From Mercurialis annua (taxonomy: Eukaryota; Streptophyta; Magnoliopsida; Malpighiales; Euphorbiaceae): DNA of 64,000 nucleotides. The DNA is taken from positions 22,333,501 to 22,397,500 of the forward strand of contig NC_065577.1 in the NCBI RefSeq assembly GCF_937616625.2, given 5' to 3'. Both the position numbers and the translations under genes were made by a program. Shown here piece by piece: positions 11,604 to 25,246 of the stretch. Below the pieces are notes generated by a model. That model was not told the origin of the DNA. It saw only the letters and a program-made list of their open reading frames with translations, and did no database searches. Position 1 is the stretch's first letter. Every line of letters begins with the position of its first letter.

Positions 11604-12793
11604 TGTAATACCCCGTATTTTATTTATCATTTCCCGATGAGTTTCTAGTAGTAATTTAAGTAATTTGTGGTTCGATTTGAGGTTTGGGTTGTGGCTCAAC
11701 CTTTGGGTTGAACCATGTCTCGTTTGGACCATTGGACTCAAACGAGACTTGGTCTCGTTTTGTCTTGAATGAGACCTGCAATTTTTAGGCAGGTCTCGGT
11801 CAAGACCTGTTTGCTGCTGATGGGGGCATGTTTTCTCTCCCGTTTTAGCACGTAATAGCTCCATACAAATACCTATTTTTTTAACCCTAATTCATTACCA
11901 CACTTCATAAAAATCCTAGCCGCTTTCCCTACTCAAATTCACTGAGAATTCTTGAACTAATCATCAATCAAAAACCTTGGTGTCATCGATAAATTTTCAG
12001 TTCTTGGTTTTCAGTTTTGCTTACAAACGACCTCTCCGTATTTTAATCCGTTTGCAACCGTTTCAGATCCAAATTCAGTTCCGATTCGTCCTAGTCGAAG
12101 TAGACTCACGTCTCTACAAATCCCAACTTTTGTTTCGTAAAACGTTATGTTATCTTTTCCGTTATAGCCGCCGCCGTTTTACCGTTTTTAAGTTATATTC
12201 TGTTTTGAATTCTAAAACGATACTTTCGGTTTTTGATCCGTTCGTAGCCGTTTGGAGATCGAATTCAAATCCGTCTCGTTCCCATGAAAGTAGACTCAAT
12301 TCCTCTACTACTTTGCTTTTCGTATTTCGTCAAACGGTACGTAAATCTATTCGCTAGAGTCGCTGTTGTCTCACCGCTTTATATTGTTATTAACTATGAA
12401 TATTACAAATTGTAAACTGCCGAGTTCTTACCTCCTTTTAACTTTGATTTTGATAGTTTAGTGTTTATAAATCTCTGGGAATATCTGTGGTTATTTAATT
12501 AATCTATGTTGTGACTTGTTTCTCGGTTTCAATTATTATTAATTTTCTCGGTTTTGGTTTTAGTTATTAGAATCTTCATTGGTTTGGAGATGCGGTATAA
12601 TTCTTCGATTCCTGATTGTTGTCCTTGAATCATTGTGTTAATTGGGATTTTAAGAAGTTATGAGGATTTGATAATATGGGGCTTGATGATTCGGTTTTGT
12701 TCTTGGCTATTTTGTGTTCGTGATGTTGCTGTAACTTGTTATTGTTAATTTCAAATCCTTCTTTGGCATGTTCCTTGTTGCAATGGCAGAGAG
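11604..12793 (+). mobile_element. Truncated 3' LTR of gypsy element A
   Basis: Starts TGTAATACCCCGTA, like the LTRs of B and C, and contains the family landmarks: a TGGCTCAACC/GGTTGAACCA hairpin (11692-11715), GTCTCG words (11720-11810), CTAGCCG and CTGAGAATT near 11920-11950, and a 190-base tandem duplication carrying TAGACTCA (12101 and 12291). It stops after about 1.19 kb near 12793, where inverted satellite resumes at AAATTTGTTTCGTAACG; B and C have LTRs of 2.9-3.3 kb. No typical LTR end or target duplication is present, so the right part was deleted. Confidence 0.88.
12040..12420 (+). repeat. 190-bp tandem duplication in the LTR of element A
   Basis: Two diverged copies begin near TTTTAATCCGTTTGC (12040) and TTTTTGATCCGTTCG (12231). 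Each contains AGTAGACTCA (TAGACTCA at 12101 and 12291), followed by a TTCGT..AAACG..ACG word and a TCGCTG- or CCGCCG-type end. Element C has the same arrangement at the same 190-base spacing; B has one copy. Confidence 0.7.
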
Positions 12794-14152
12794 AAATTTG
12801 TTTCGTAACGATTTAACGTTTGGCTTAAATCGCAAAAATGGGGAAACATTTGAATTTGTTTCGTAACGTCTATAAACGTTCGGCTTATATTACTAAAAAG
12901 GTGAAACGCTTTGATTTATTTCGTAACGTTTGTGTACCTTTGGCTTAAATTGCTAAAAAGGAGAAACGCTTGGATTTTCTTCTTAACGTTTGTAAACGTT
13001 CGGCTAAAATTGCTAAAAAGATGAAACATTTGGATTTGTTTCGTACCATTTCTAAACGTTTGGCTTAAATCGCTAAAAAGGTATAACGTTTGGATTTATT
13101 TCGTACCGGTTGTAAACGTTTCACTTAAATCGCTAAAAAGGTGAAACGTTTGGATTTGTTTCGCAATGTTTGTAAACGTTTGGCTTCAATTACAAAAAAT
13201 GTGATAATGCTTGGATTTGTTTCGTAACGTTTGGCTTAAATTGCAAAAAAGGTGAAACACTTGATTTTGTTTTGTAACGTTTGTAAACGTTTGGCTTACA
13301 TAGCTAAAAATGAGAAACGTATGGATTTGTTTCGTAACATTTGTAAACGTTTGGCTTCAATTGCTAAAAATGTGAAACGTTTGAATTTGTTTCGTAATGT
13401 TTGTAAACGTTTGGTTTAAATCGCGAAAAAGGTGAAACATTTTGATTTGTTTTGTAAACGTTTAGCTTAAATTGCTAAAAATGTGAAACGCTTGGATTTG
13501 TTTCGCAACGTTTGTAAACGTTTGGCTTAAATTGCTAAAAAGGTGAAACGCTTGGATTTGTTTCGTTACGTTTATAAACGTTTAGCTAAAATTGCTAAAA
13601 GGGTGAAACGCTTGGTTGTTGTTTCGTAACGTTTTTAAACGTTTGGCTTAAATTGCTATGTGAAACGTTTGGATTTGTTTCGTAACGTTTCGCTTCAATC
13701 GCTAAAAAGGTGAAACGTTTGGATTTATTTCGTAACGTTTGTAAACGTTTGGCATAAATTTGATTTGTAAACGTTTGGATTTGGATTTGTGAATGTTTGT
13801 AAACGTTTGGCTTAAATTGCTAAAAACGTGAAATATTTGGATTTGTTTCGTAACGTTTGTAAACATTTGGCTTCAATTGCTAAAAAGTTGAAACGTTTGG
13901 ATTTGTTTCGTAACGTTTGTAAACGTTTTGTTTAAATCGCTAAAAAGGTGAAACGTTTTGATTTGTTTCGTACCGTTTGTAAACGTTTCGCTTAAATCGC
14001 TAAAAAGGCGAAACATTTGAATTTGTTTCGTAACTTTTGTAAATGTTTGGCTTTAATTGCTAAAAAAGGTGGAAACAATTGGATTTGTTTCGTAACGTTT
14101 GGCTTAAATTGTGAAAAGGCGAAACGCTTGGAAACTTTTGGCTTAAATTGCT
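12794..14152 (-). repeat. 60-bp satellite, inverted orientation
   Basis: Inverted monomers continue on the far side of element A, in the same orientation as before it, consistent with A having landed inside one inverted block. Several units are shortened (13640-13800). No other feature is visible. Confidence 0.95.
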
Positions 14153-14725
14153 ACGTTTCCCCTTTATATCCATTGAAGCCAAACGTTTACAAACGTTACT
14201 AAACAAAACCAAATGTTTCATCTTTTTAGCATTTCACCTTTTTAGCGATTTAAGCCAAACGTTACAAACGTTACGAAACTAGTCCAAACGTTAGCGATTT
14301 GAGCCAAACGTTTACAAACGGAACGAAATAAAACCAAACGTTTACCTTTTAACGATTGAAGCCAACGTTTACAAACGTTATGAAACTAATCCAGACGTTT
14401 CACTTTTTTAGCAAATTAAGCCAAACGTTTCACCTTTTAACGATTGAAGCCAACGTTTCCAAACGTTATGAAACAAATTCAGACGTTTCACTTTTTTAGC
14501 GATTTTACCTTTTTAGCGATTTAACCCAAACGTTTCACCTTTTTAGCGATTTAACCCAAACATTTACAAACGTTACGAAACCAATCCTTTTAAGCGATTT
14601 AAGCCAAAAGTTTTACGATTTAAGCCAAACGTTTTACGTTTTAAGCAAAACATTTACAAACGTTACAAAACAAATCCAAACGTTACAAAACTAATCCAAA
14701 TGTTTCACCGTTTTAGATGATTTTT
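14153..14725 (+). repeat. Short forward satellite block, scrambled monomers
   Basis: The orientation flips at GCTACG (14152/14153) and monomers are forward to about 14725. Many are truncated and re-joined at CACCTTTTTAGCGATTT (for example 14395-14560), giving irregular spacing, which suggests repeated small deletions. Confidence 0.85.
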
Positions 14726-14862
14726 TTCAACGTTTGAACTGGTTTCTTAACATTATAAGCGTTTGGCTTAAATCGCTAAAAGTCTGAAACATTTGGAGTT
14801 GTTTTGTAACGTTTGTAAACGTTTTGATTCGTAACATTTGGAACCGTTTGGCTTCAATTGCT
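14726..14862 (-). repeat. Short inverted satellite block
   Basis: About two inverted monomers between forward blocks. Boundaries are good to about 10 bases. Confidence 0.75.
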
Positions 14863-14927
14863 AATACGTTTACAAAGTTTATGAAACAAATCTAAACATT
14901 TCATCTTTTTAGTGATTTAATACAAAC
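14863..14927 (+). repeat. Single forward satellite monomer
   Basis: One forward unit (TACGTTTACAAAG to GATTTAATACAAAC) between inverted units. It is the smallest orientation island in this part of the array. Confidence 0.75.
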
Positions 14928-17583
14928 TTTTTGCTTGAATCGCTAAAATGGTGAAACGTTTGAATTTGTTTCGTAACGTTTGTAAACATTTGGTTTTGTT
15001 TCGTAACGTTTTAAACGTTTGGATTAGTTTCGTTTGGTTTTGTTTCGTAACGTTTTTCGTGATTGAGACGTTCGGATTTATTTCGTAATGTTTGCAAACG
15101 TTTCGCTTAAATCGCTAAAAAGGTGAAACGTTTGGATTTGATTCACAACATTTGTAAACGTTTGGCTTAAATCGCTAAAAATGTAAAACTTTTGGATTTG
15201 TTTCGTAACGTTTTAAACGTTTGGATTGGTTTCGTAACGTTTTAAACGTTTAGCTTAAATCACTAAAAAGGTGAAATGTTTAGATTTGTTTCGTACTGTT
15301 TGGATAGGTTTCGTAACGTTTGTCTTAAATCGCTAAAAAGGTGAAATGTTTGGATTTGTTTCGTAACGTTTGTAAATGTTTGGCTTAAATTTATAAAAAG
15401 GTAAAACGTTTGGATTTGTTTTGTAAAAGTTTGGCTTAAATCTCAAAAAAAGGGAAACGTTTGGATTTGTTTCCTAATGTTTTAAACGTTTTGGTTAGTT
15501 TCATAACGTTTTAAACGTTTCGCTTAAATTGCTAGAAAGGGGAAACGTTTGGATTTTTTTTCGTAACGATTGTAAATATTTGGCTTAAATCGCTCAAAAG
15601 GTTAAATCTCTAAAAAGGTGAAACATTTGGATAGGTTTCGTAACGTCAAACGTTTGGATTGGTTTTGTAACGTTTTAAATGTTTGGCTTAAATCTCTAAA
15701 AAGGTGAAACGTTTGGTTTTATTTCGTAACGTTTTGCTTAAATCGCTAAAAAGGTGAAACATTTGGATTTTTTTCGTAACGTTTGCAAACGTTTGGCTTA
15801 AATCGCTAAAAATGTAAAACTTTTGGATTTGTTTCGTGACGTTTTAAACGTCTGGATTGGTTTCGTAACGTTTTAAACGTTTGGCTTAAATCACTAAAAA
15901 TGTGAAACCTTTGGATTTGTTTCGTGACGTTTGTAAACGTTTTGCTTAAGTTGCTAAAAAGGTGAAATGTTTGGATTTGTTTCGTATTGTTTGTAAACGT
16001 TTGGCTTAAATTTATAAAAAGGTAAAACGTTAGGATTCGTTTCTTAACATTTGTAAAAGTTTGGCTAAAATCTCAAAAAAGGGGAAACGTTTGGAATTGT
16101 TTCCTAATGTTTTAAACGTTTGGGTTGGTTTCGTAATGTTTTAAAAATTTCGCTTAAATAGCTAGAAAGGGAAAACATTTGGATTTGTTTCGTTATGTTT
16201 GTAAACGTTTGGTTTAAATCGCTAAAAAGGTAAAATGTTTGGATTTGTTTCGTAACGTTTGTAAACGTTTGGCTTAAATCGCAAAAAACGTTAAACGTTT
16301 GGTTTTGTTTCGTAACGCTTGTAACGTTTTAAATGTATGGCTTAAATCGCTAAAAAGGCGAAACGTTTGGTTTTATTTCGTAACGTTTGGCTTAAATCCC
16401 TAAAAAGGTGAAACGTTTGGATTTGTTTCCTAATGTTTGTAAACGTTTGCATAAAAATGTGAAACATTTGAATTTGTTTTTTCTTAAATCACAAAATGGT
16501 GAAACGTTTGGTTTTTGTTTCGTAATGTTTGTATACGTTTGGCTTAAATCGCTAAAATATGGGAAATGTTTGGATTTGTTTCGTAAAGTTTTAAACGTTT
16601 AGAGTAGTTTCGTAACGTTTTAATCATTTGGCTTAAATCGCTAAAAGGTGAAAGTTTTGATTTGTTTCGTAACGTTGTAAACGTTTGGATTGGTTTCGTA
16701 ACGTTTTAAACGTTTGGGTTTGTTTCGTAACGTTTTAAACGTTTGGCTTAAATCGCTATAAAGGTCAAATGTTTGGATTTGTTTCCTAACGTTTTAAACG
16801 TTTGGATTGGTTTCATAATATTTTTAATGAACGGCTTAAATCGCTAAAAAGTTAAAACGTTTGGTTTTTTTCGTAACGTTTGTAAACGTTTGGCTTAGTT
16901 TGCTAAAAAGGGGAAACGTTTGGATTTGTTTCTTAACGTTTGTAAACGTTTAGCTTAAATCGCTAAAAATGTGAAACGTTTCGATTTGTTTCGTAAATTT
17001 TGTAAACGTATGTCTTAAATCTCGAAAAATGTGAAACGTTTGGTTTTGTTTTGCAACGTTTGTAAACGTTTGGCTTAAATTGCTAAAATAGGGGAAACGT
17101 TTGGATTTGTTTCGTAACGTTTGTAAATATTTTCCTTAAATCTCTAAAAATATGAAACGTTTGGTTTTGTTTCGAAACTTTTTAAACGTTTGGCTTAAAT
17201 CGCAAAAAAAGTGAAACATTTGGATTTTTTTCGTAACGTTTGAAACATTTGGATTGATTTCGTAACGCTTTAAACGTTTGGTTTAAATTGCAAAAAAGGT
17301 GAAATGTTTGGATATGTTTCGTACTGTTTGTAAACGTTTGGCTAAAATCGCAAAAAATATGAAACATTTGGATTTGTTTCGTAACGTTTATAAACGTTTG
17401 GATTCAATCGATAAAAATGTGAAACGTTTGGCTTAAATCGCTAAAAATGTGAAACGTTTGGTTTTGTTTCGTAACGTTTGTAAACGTTTGGCTTCAATGG
17501 CTAAAAAGGTGAAACGTTTGGATTTGTTTCGTAACGTTTGTAAGCGTTTTGACTTAAATCGCTAAAAAGGTGAAACGTTTTAG
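14928..17583 (-). repeat. 60-bp satellite, inverted orientation, with many shortened monomers
   Basis: Inverted monomers alternate with short units that lack the GTAAACGTTTGG segment and read GTAACGTTTTAAACGTTTGG instead (15015-15250, 15640-15670, 16680-16800). This short/long alternation also occurs in the forward HOR regions, so it is an old monomer subtype. Confidence 0.93.
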
Positions 17584-17599
17584 CTTTTTAGCGATTTAA
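17554..17599. repeat. Perfect 16-bp fold-back at inversion junction
   Basis: TTAAATCGCTAAAAAG (17554-17569) and its exact reverse complement (17584-17599) flank a 14-base spacer exactly where the array switches from inverted to forward. Confidence 0.88.
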
Positions 17600-18454
17600 T
17601 CCAAACGTTTCACCTTTTTAGCGATTTAAGCCAAACGCTTAAAACATTATGAAACCAATTCAAACGTTACGAAACAAATCCAAACAATTCATCTTTTTAG
17701 CGATTGAAGCCAAATATTTACAAACGTTACGAAACAAATCCAAATATTTCACATTTTTAGGGACTTAAGCCAAACGTTTACAAACATTACGAAACAAATA
17801 CAAACGTTTCAACTTTTTAGTGAATTAAGCCAAACGTTTACAAACGATACGAAACAAAACCAAACGTTTACAAACGTTAAGAAACAAAACCAAACGTTTC
17901 ACCTTTTTAACTATTTAAACCAAACGTTTACAAATATTACGAAACAAAACCAAACGTTTCATCTTTTTAGCGATTTAAGCCAAATGTTTTTAGAAACATT
18001 ACGAAACAAATCCTAACGTTTCATATTTGTTGCGATTTAGGGCAAAAGTTTAAAACGTTACAAAACTAATCCAAATGTTTAATACGTTACGAAACAAATC
18101 CAAACGTTTCACGATTCACCTTTTTAGAAATTTAAGCCAAACGTTTACAAACGTTACCAAAGAAATCCAAATGTTTCACCTTTTTAGTGATTTAACTCAA
18201 ACGTTACAAAAGTTACGAAACAAATCCTACCGTTTCACCTTTTTAGCAATTTAAGCCAAAGGTTTAAAATGTTACGAAACTAATCCTAACGTTTAAAACG
18301 ATAGGAAAAAAATCCAAACGTTTCACCTTTTAACGATTAAAGCCAAACGTTTACAAACATTACGAAATAAATCTAAACGTTTCCCCTTTTTAGCGATTTA
18401 AGCCAAACGTTTAAAAAGTTACCAAAACAAATCCAAACATTTCACATTTTAGCG

Positions 18455-19870
18455 ATTTAATAAAAATGTTTACAAAAGTTACGAAACAAATACAAACGTT
18501 TCACCTTTTATGCGATTTAAGCCAAACGTTTACAAACCATCCAAAACAAAACCAAACCTTTACAAACGTTACGAAAGAAAACCAAAGTTTCACCTTTTCA
18601 GCAATTTAAGCCAAACGTTTACAAACATTACGAAACAAAACCAAGCGTTTGACCTTTTTAGCGATTTAAGGTAAACATTTAGAAATATTACGTAACAAAT
18701 CCAAACGTTTCATCTCTTGGCGATTTAAGCCGAACGTTTACAAACGTTTCAAAACAAATCGAAATGTTTCACCTTTTTAGCGATTTAAACCAAACGTTTA
18801 CAAACATTACGATACAAATCCAAACGTTTCACCTTTTTAGCAATTTAAACCAAACGTTTACAAACGTTACGAAACAAATCCAAACGTTTCACCTTTTCAG
18901 CGATTTAAGCAAAACATTTAAAATGTTGCGAAACAAATCCAAACGTTACGAATTTTTAGCGATTTAAGCCAAACGTTTACAAACGTTACGAAAAAAATCC
19001 AAATGTTTCCCCTTTTTAGCGATATAAGCCAAACATTTACAAACGTTACGAAACAAAGCCAAACGTTTCACCTTTTAAGTGATTGAAGCCAAACGTTTAA
19101 AAACGTTTCGAAATAGAACCAAACGTTTCATCTTTTAAGCAAATTAAGTCAAACGTTTACAAATGTTACGAAACAAATCCAAATGTTTCACCTTTGTAGC
19201 GATTTTAGCGAAAAGTTTAAAACATTACGAAACAAATCCAAACATTTCTTTTTTTATCGATTTAACCAATATTTTAAAATGTTACAAAACCAATCCAAAC
19301 ATTTACAAACGTTACAAAACAAATCCAAACGTATCACCTCTATAGCGATTTAAACCAAACATTTAAAACGTTACGAAACCAATACAAAAGTTTAAAATGT
19401 TACGAAACAAAAGCAAACGTTTCCCCTTTTTAGGGATTTAAGCAAACGTTTACTAACGTTACGAAACAAATCCAAACAATTCAACTTTTTAGCGATTTAA
19501 GCCAAACGTTTTGAAACGTTACGAAATAAATCCAAACGTTTAAAACGTTACGAAACAAATCCAAACGTTTAAAACGTTACGAAACAAATCCAAACATTCA
19601 CCTTTTAGCGATTTAAGCCAAACGTTTAAGAACGTTACGAAACAAAGCCAAATGTTTCACCTTTTTAGTTATTTAAGCCAAACGTTTAAAAACGTTACTA
19701 AACAAATCCAAACTTTTCCTCTTTATAGCGATTTAAGTCTAACGTTTACAAACATAACGAAATAAAACCAAACAATTCACCTTTTTAGTGATTTAACCCA
19801 AACGTTTAAATTTATATGAAACCAATCCAAACGCTACAAAACAAATCATAATAATTCACCTTTTTAGCGA
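18455..19870 (+). repeat. HOR-I copy 1, shortened (1,416 bp)
   Basis: It aligns with the following 1,792-base copies through landmarks such as GAAAACCAAAGTTTCACC (near 18573) and AACCAATATTTTAAAA (ccaatatt at 19266). From the copy start to that landmark is 811 bases, as in copy 2; from the landmark to the next copy is 605 instead of 981. It therefore lacks about 376 bases, close to six monomers, in its second half. Confidence 0.8.
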
Positions 19871-21662
19871 TTGAAGCCAAATGTTTACAAACGTTACGAA
19901 ACAAATACAAATGTTTCACCTTTTTGGCGATTTAAGCCAAACGTTTACAAACGATACGAAACAAAACCAAACCTTTACCAATGTTACGAAAGAAAACCAA
20001 AGTTTCACCTTTTCAGCAATTTAAGCCAAACGTTTACAAACATTACGAAACAAAACCCAGCGTTTCACCTTTTTAGCGATATAAGGCAAACATTTAGAAA
20101 TATTACGAATCAAATCCAAACGTTTCACCTTTTTGGCGATTTAAGCAAAACGTTTACAAACGTTTCAAAACAAATCGAAACGTTTCACCTTTTTAGCGAT
20201 TTAAACCAAACATTTACAAACGTTACGAAACTAATCCAAACGTTTCACCTTTTTAGAAATATAAACCAAACGTTTACAAACGTTACGAAACAAATCCAAA
20301 CGTTTCACCTTTTTAGCGATTGAAGCAAAACATATAAAACATTGCGAAACAAATCCAAACGTTTCACATTTTTAGTGATTGAAGCCAAACGTTTACAAAC
20401 GTTACGAAATAAATCCAAATATTTCCCCTTTTTAGCGATATAAGCCAAACGTTTACAAACGTTAAAAAACAAAACCAAACGTTTCACCTTTTAAGTGATT
20501 GAAGCCAAACGTTTAAAAACGTTACGAAACAGAACCAAATGTTTCATCTTTTAAGCAAATTAAGCCAAACATTTACAAATATTACGAAACAAATCCAAAT
20601 GTTTCACCTTTGTAGCTATTTAAGCGAAAAGTTTAAAACATTACGAAACAAATCCAAACATTTCCCTTTTTATCGATTTAACCAATATTTTAAAACGTTA
20701 CAAAACCAATCCAAACGTTTACAAACGTTACAAAACAAATCCAAATGTCTCACCTCTATAGCGATTTAAGCCAAACATTTAAAACGTTACAAAACCAATC
20801 CAAAAGTTTAAAATGTTACGAAACAAAAGCAAAAGTTTCCCCTGTTTAGGGATTTAAGCCAAACGTTAACAAACGTTATGAAGCAAATCCAAACAATTCA
20901 TCTTTTTAGCGATTTAAGCCAAACGTTTAAAAACGTTACGAAATAAATCCAAACGGTTAAATGTTACGAAACAAATCCAAACGTTTAAAACGTTACGAAA
21001 CAAATCCAAACATTTCACCTTTTAGCGATTTAAGCCAAACGTTTACGAACGTTACGAAACAAAGCCAAATGTTTCACTTTTTTAGTTATTTAAGCCAAAC
21101 GTTTAAAAACGTTACTAAACAAATCCAAACGTTTCCCCTTTATAGAGATTTAAGCCAAATGTTTACAAACGTTACGAAACAAAACCAAACAATTCACCTT
21201 TTTAGCAATTTAAGCCAAACGTTTAAAACGTTATGAAACCAATCCAAACGTTACAAAACAAATCCAAACAATTCAACTTTTTAGCGATTTAAGCCAAACG
21301 TTTAGAAACGTTACGAAATAAATCCAAACGTTTAAAACGTTACGAAACAAATCCAAACGTTTAAAACATTACAAAACAAATCCAAACATTCACCTTTTAG
21401 CGATTTAAGCCAAACGTTTAAGAACGTTACAAAACGAAGCCAAATGTATCACCTTTTTAGTTATTTAAGCCAAACGTTTAAAAACGTAACTAAACAAAAC
21501 CAAACTTTTCCTCTTTATAGCGATTTAAGCATAACGTTTACAAACGTAACGAAATAAAACCAAACAATTCACCTTTTTAGTGATTTAAGCCAAACGTTTA
21601 AAACGTTATGAAACCAATCCAAACGTTGCAAAACAAATCATAATAATTCACCTTTTTAGCGA
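19871..21662 (+). repeat. HOR-I copy 2 (1,792 bp)
   Basis: A composite of about 30 diverged monomers. Landmarks recur 1,791-1,792 bases downstream: 19871/21663, 20539/22331, 20961/22753 and 20682/22473. It is more diverged from copies 3 and 4 than those are from each other. Confidence 0.88.
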
Positions 21663-23454
21663 TTGAAGCCAAACGTTTACAAACGTTACGAAACAAATAC
21701 AAATGTTTCACCTTTTGGGCGATTTAAGCCAAACGTTTACAAACGATACGAAACAAAACCAAACCTTTACAGATGTTACGAAAGAAAACTAAAGTTTCAC
21801 CTATTCAATAATTTAAGAGAAACGTTTACAAATATTACGAAACAAAACCAAGCGTTTCACCTTTTTAGCGATATAAGGCAAACATTTAGAAATATTACGA
21901 ATCAAATCCAAACGTTTCACCTTTTTGTCGATTTAAGCCAAACGTTTACAAACGTTTCAAAACAAATCGAAACATGTCACCTTTTTAGCGATTTAAACTA
22001 AACATTTACAAACGTTACGATACAAATCCAAACGTTTCACCTTTTTAGAAATTTAAACCAAACGTTTACAAACGTTACGAAACAAATCCAAACGTTTCAC
22101 CTTTCCAGCGATTTAAGCAAAACAATTAAAACATTGCGAAACAAATCCAAACGTTTTACATTTATAGTGATTTAAGCCGAACGTTTACAAACGCTACGAA
22201 ACAAATCCAAACATTTCCCCTTTTTAGCGATATAAGCCAAACGTTTACAAACGTTACGAAACAAAGCCAAACGTTTCACCTTTTAAGTGATTGAAGCCAA
22301 ACGTTTAAAAACGTTACGAAACAGAATCAAATGTTTCATCTTTTAAGCAAATTAAGCCAAACGTTTACAAATGTTACGAAACAAATCCAAATGTTTCACC
22401 TTTGTAGCGATTTAAGCGAAAAGTTTAAAAATTACGAAACAAATCCAAACGTTTCCCTTTTTATCGATTTAACCAATATTTTAAAATGTTACAAAACCAA
22501 TCCAAACGTTTACAAACGTTACAAAACAAATCCAAACGTATCACCTCTATAGCGATTTAAACCAAACATTTAAAACGTTACAAAACCAATCCAAAAGTTT
22601 AAAATGTTACGAAACAAAAGCAAAAGTTTCCCCTGTTTAGGGATTTAAGCCAAACGTTAACAAACGTTACGAAGCAAATCCAAACAATTCATCTTTTTAG
22701 CGATTTAAGCCAAACGTTTAAAAACGTTACGAAATAAATCCAAACGGTTAAAATGTTACGAAACAAATCCAAACGTTTAAAACGTTACGAAACAAATCCA
22801 AACATTTCACCTTTTAGCGATTTAAGCCAAACGTTTACGAACGTTACGAAACAAAACCAAATGTTTCACTTTTTTAGTTATTTAAGACAAACGTTTAAAA
22901 ACGTTACTAAACAAATCCAAACGTTTCCCCTTTATAGAGATTTAAGCCAAATGTTTACAAACGTTACGAAACAAAACCAAACAATTCACCTTTTTAGCAA
23001 TTTAAGCCAAACGTTTAAAACGTTATGAAACCAATCCAAACGTTACAAAACAAATCCAAACAATTCAACTTTTTAGCGATTTAAGCCAAACGTTTAGAAA
23101 CGTTACGAAATAAATCCAAACGTTTAAAACGTTACGAAACAAATCCAAACGTTTAAAACATTACAAAACAAATCCAAACATTCACCTTTTAGCGATTTAA
23201 GCCAAACGTTTAAGAACGTTACAAAACGAAGCCAAATGTATCACCTTTTTAGTTATTTAAGCCAAATGTATAAAAACGTAACTAAACAAATCCAAACTTT
23301 TCCTCTTTATAGCGATTTAAGCATAACGTTTACAAACGTAACGAAATAAAACCAAACAATTCACCTTTTTAGTGATTTAAGCCAAACGTTTAAAACGTTA
23401 TGAAACCAATCCAAACGTTGCAAAACAAATCATAATAATTCACCTTTTTAGCGA
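21663..23454 (+). repeat. HOR-I copy 3 (1,792 bp)
   Basis: Nearly identical to copy 4. The 112-codon open stretches at 21663 and 23455 translate to peptides differing at one residue, and by eye I found on the order of fifteen substitutions over the whole unit. This marks the most recent amplification in the window. Confidence 0.9.
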
Positions 23455-25246
23455 TTGAAGCCAAACGTTTACAAATGTTACGAAACAAATACAAATGTTT
23501 CACCTTTTGGGCGATTTAAGCCAAACGTTTACAAACGATACGAAACAAAACCAAACCTTTACAGATGTTACGAAAGAAAACTAAAGTTTCACCTATTCAA
23601 TAATTTAAGAGAAACGTTTACAAATATTACGAAACAAAACCAAGCGTTTCACCTTTTTAGCGATATAAGGCAAACATTTAGAAATATTACGAATCAAATC
23701 CAAACGTTTCACCTTTTTGTCGATTTAAGCCAAACGTTTACAAACGTTTCAAAACAAATCGAAACATGTCACCTTTTTAGCGATTTAAACTAAACATTTA
23801 CAAACGTTACGATACAAATCCAAACGTTTCACCTTTTTAGAAATTTAAACCAAACGTTTACAAACGTTACGAAACAAATCCAAACGTTTCACCTTTCCAG
23901 CGATTTAAGCAAAACAATTAAAACATTGCGAAACAAATCCAAACGTTTTAAATTTATAGTGATTTAAGCCGAACGTTTACAAACGCTACGAAACAAATCC
24001 AAACATTTCCCCTTTTTAGCGATATAAGCCAAACGTTTACAAACGTTACGAAACAAAGCCAAACGTTTCACATTTTAAGTGATTGAAGCCAAACGTTTAA
24101 AAACGTTACGAAACAGAATCAAATGTTTCATCTTTTAAGCAAATTAAGCCAAACGTTTACAAATGTTACGAAACAAATCCAAATGTTTCACCTTTGTAGC
24201 GATTTAAGCGAAAAGTTTAAAAATTACGAAACAAATCCAAACGTTTCCCTTTTTATCGATTTAACCAATATTTTAAAATGTTACAAAACCAATCCAAACG
24301 TTTACAAACGTTACAAAACAAATCCAAACGTATCACCTCTATAGCGATTTAAACCAAACATTTAAAACGTTACGAAACCAATCCAAAAGTTTAAAATGTT
24401 ACGAAACAAAAGCAAAAGTTTCCCCTGTTTAGGGATTTAAGCCAAACGTTAACAAACGTTACGAAGCAAATCCAAACAATTCATCTTTTTAGCGATTTAA
24501 GCCAAACGTTTAAAAAAGTTACGAAATAAATCCAAACGGTTAAAATGTTACGAAACAAATCCAAACGTTTAAAACGTTTCGAAACAAATCCAAACATTTC
24601 ACCTTTTAGCGATTTAAGCCAAACGTTTACGAACGTTACGAAACAAAACCAAATGTTTCACTTTTTTAGTTATTTAAGACAAACGTTTAAAAACGTTACT
24701 AAACAAATCCAAACGTTTCCCCTTTATAGAGATTTAAGCCAAATGTTTACAAACGTTGCGAAACAAAACCAAACAATTCACCTTTTTAGCGATTTAAGCC
24801 AAACGTTTAAAACGTTATGAAACCAATCCAAACGTTACAAAACAAATCCAAACAATTCAACTTTTTAGCAATTTAAGCCAAACGTTCAGAAACGTTACGA
24901 AATAAATCCAAACGTTTAAAACGTTACGAAACAAATCCAAACGTTTAGAACATTACAAAACAAATCCAAACATTCACCTTTTAGCGATTTAAGCCAAACG
25001 TTTAAGAACGTTACAAAACGAAGCCAAATGTTTCACCTTTTTAGTTATTTAAGCCAAACGTTTAAAAACGTAACTAAACAAATCCAAACTTTTCCTCTTT
25101 ATAGCGATTTAAGCATAACGTTTACAAACGTAACGAAATAAAACCAAACAATTCACCTTTTTAGTGATTTAAGCCAAACGTTTAAAACGTTATGAAACCA
25201 ATCCAAACGTTGCAAATCAAATCATAATATTCACCTTTTTAGTGAT
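23455..25246 (+). repeat. HOR-I copy 4 (about 1,792 bp)
   Basis: See copy 3. Differences include ATGTTACG for ACGTTACG near 23477 and small CpG changes. The period shifts by one base at its end (ATATTCACC near 25238 against ATAATTCACC). Confidence 0.9.

Noticed and set aside
11586..12357. Open frames of 92 and 126 codons over the A LTR
   Set aside because: The region is LTR by its start, hairpin and homology to B and C. The frames lack recognisable domains and are not conserved in those LTRs.
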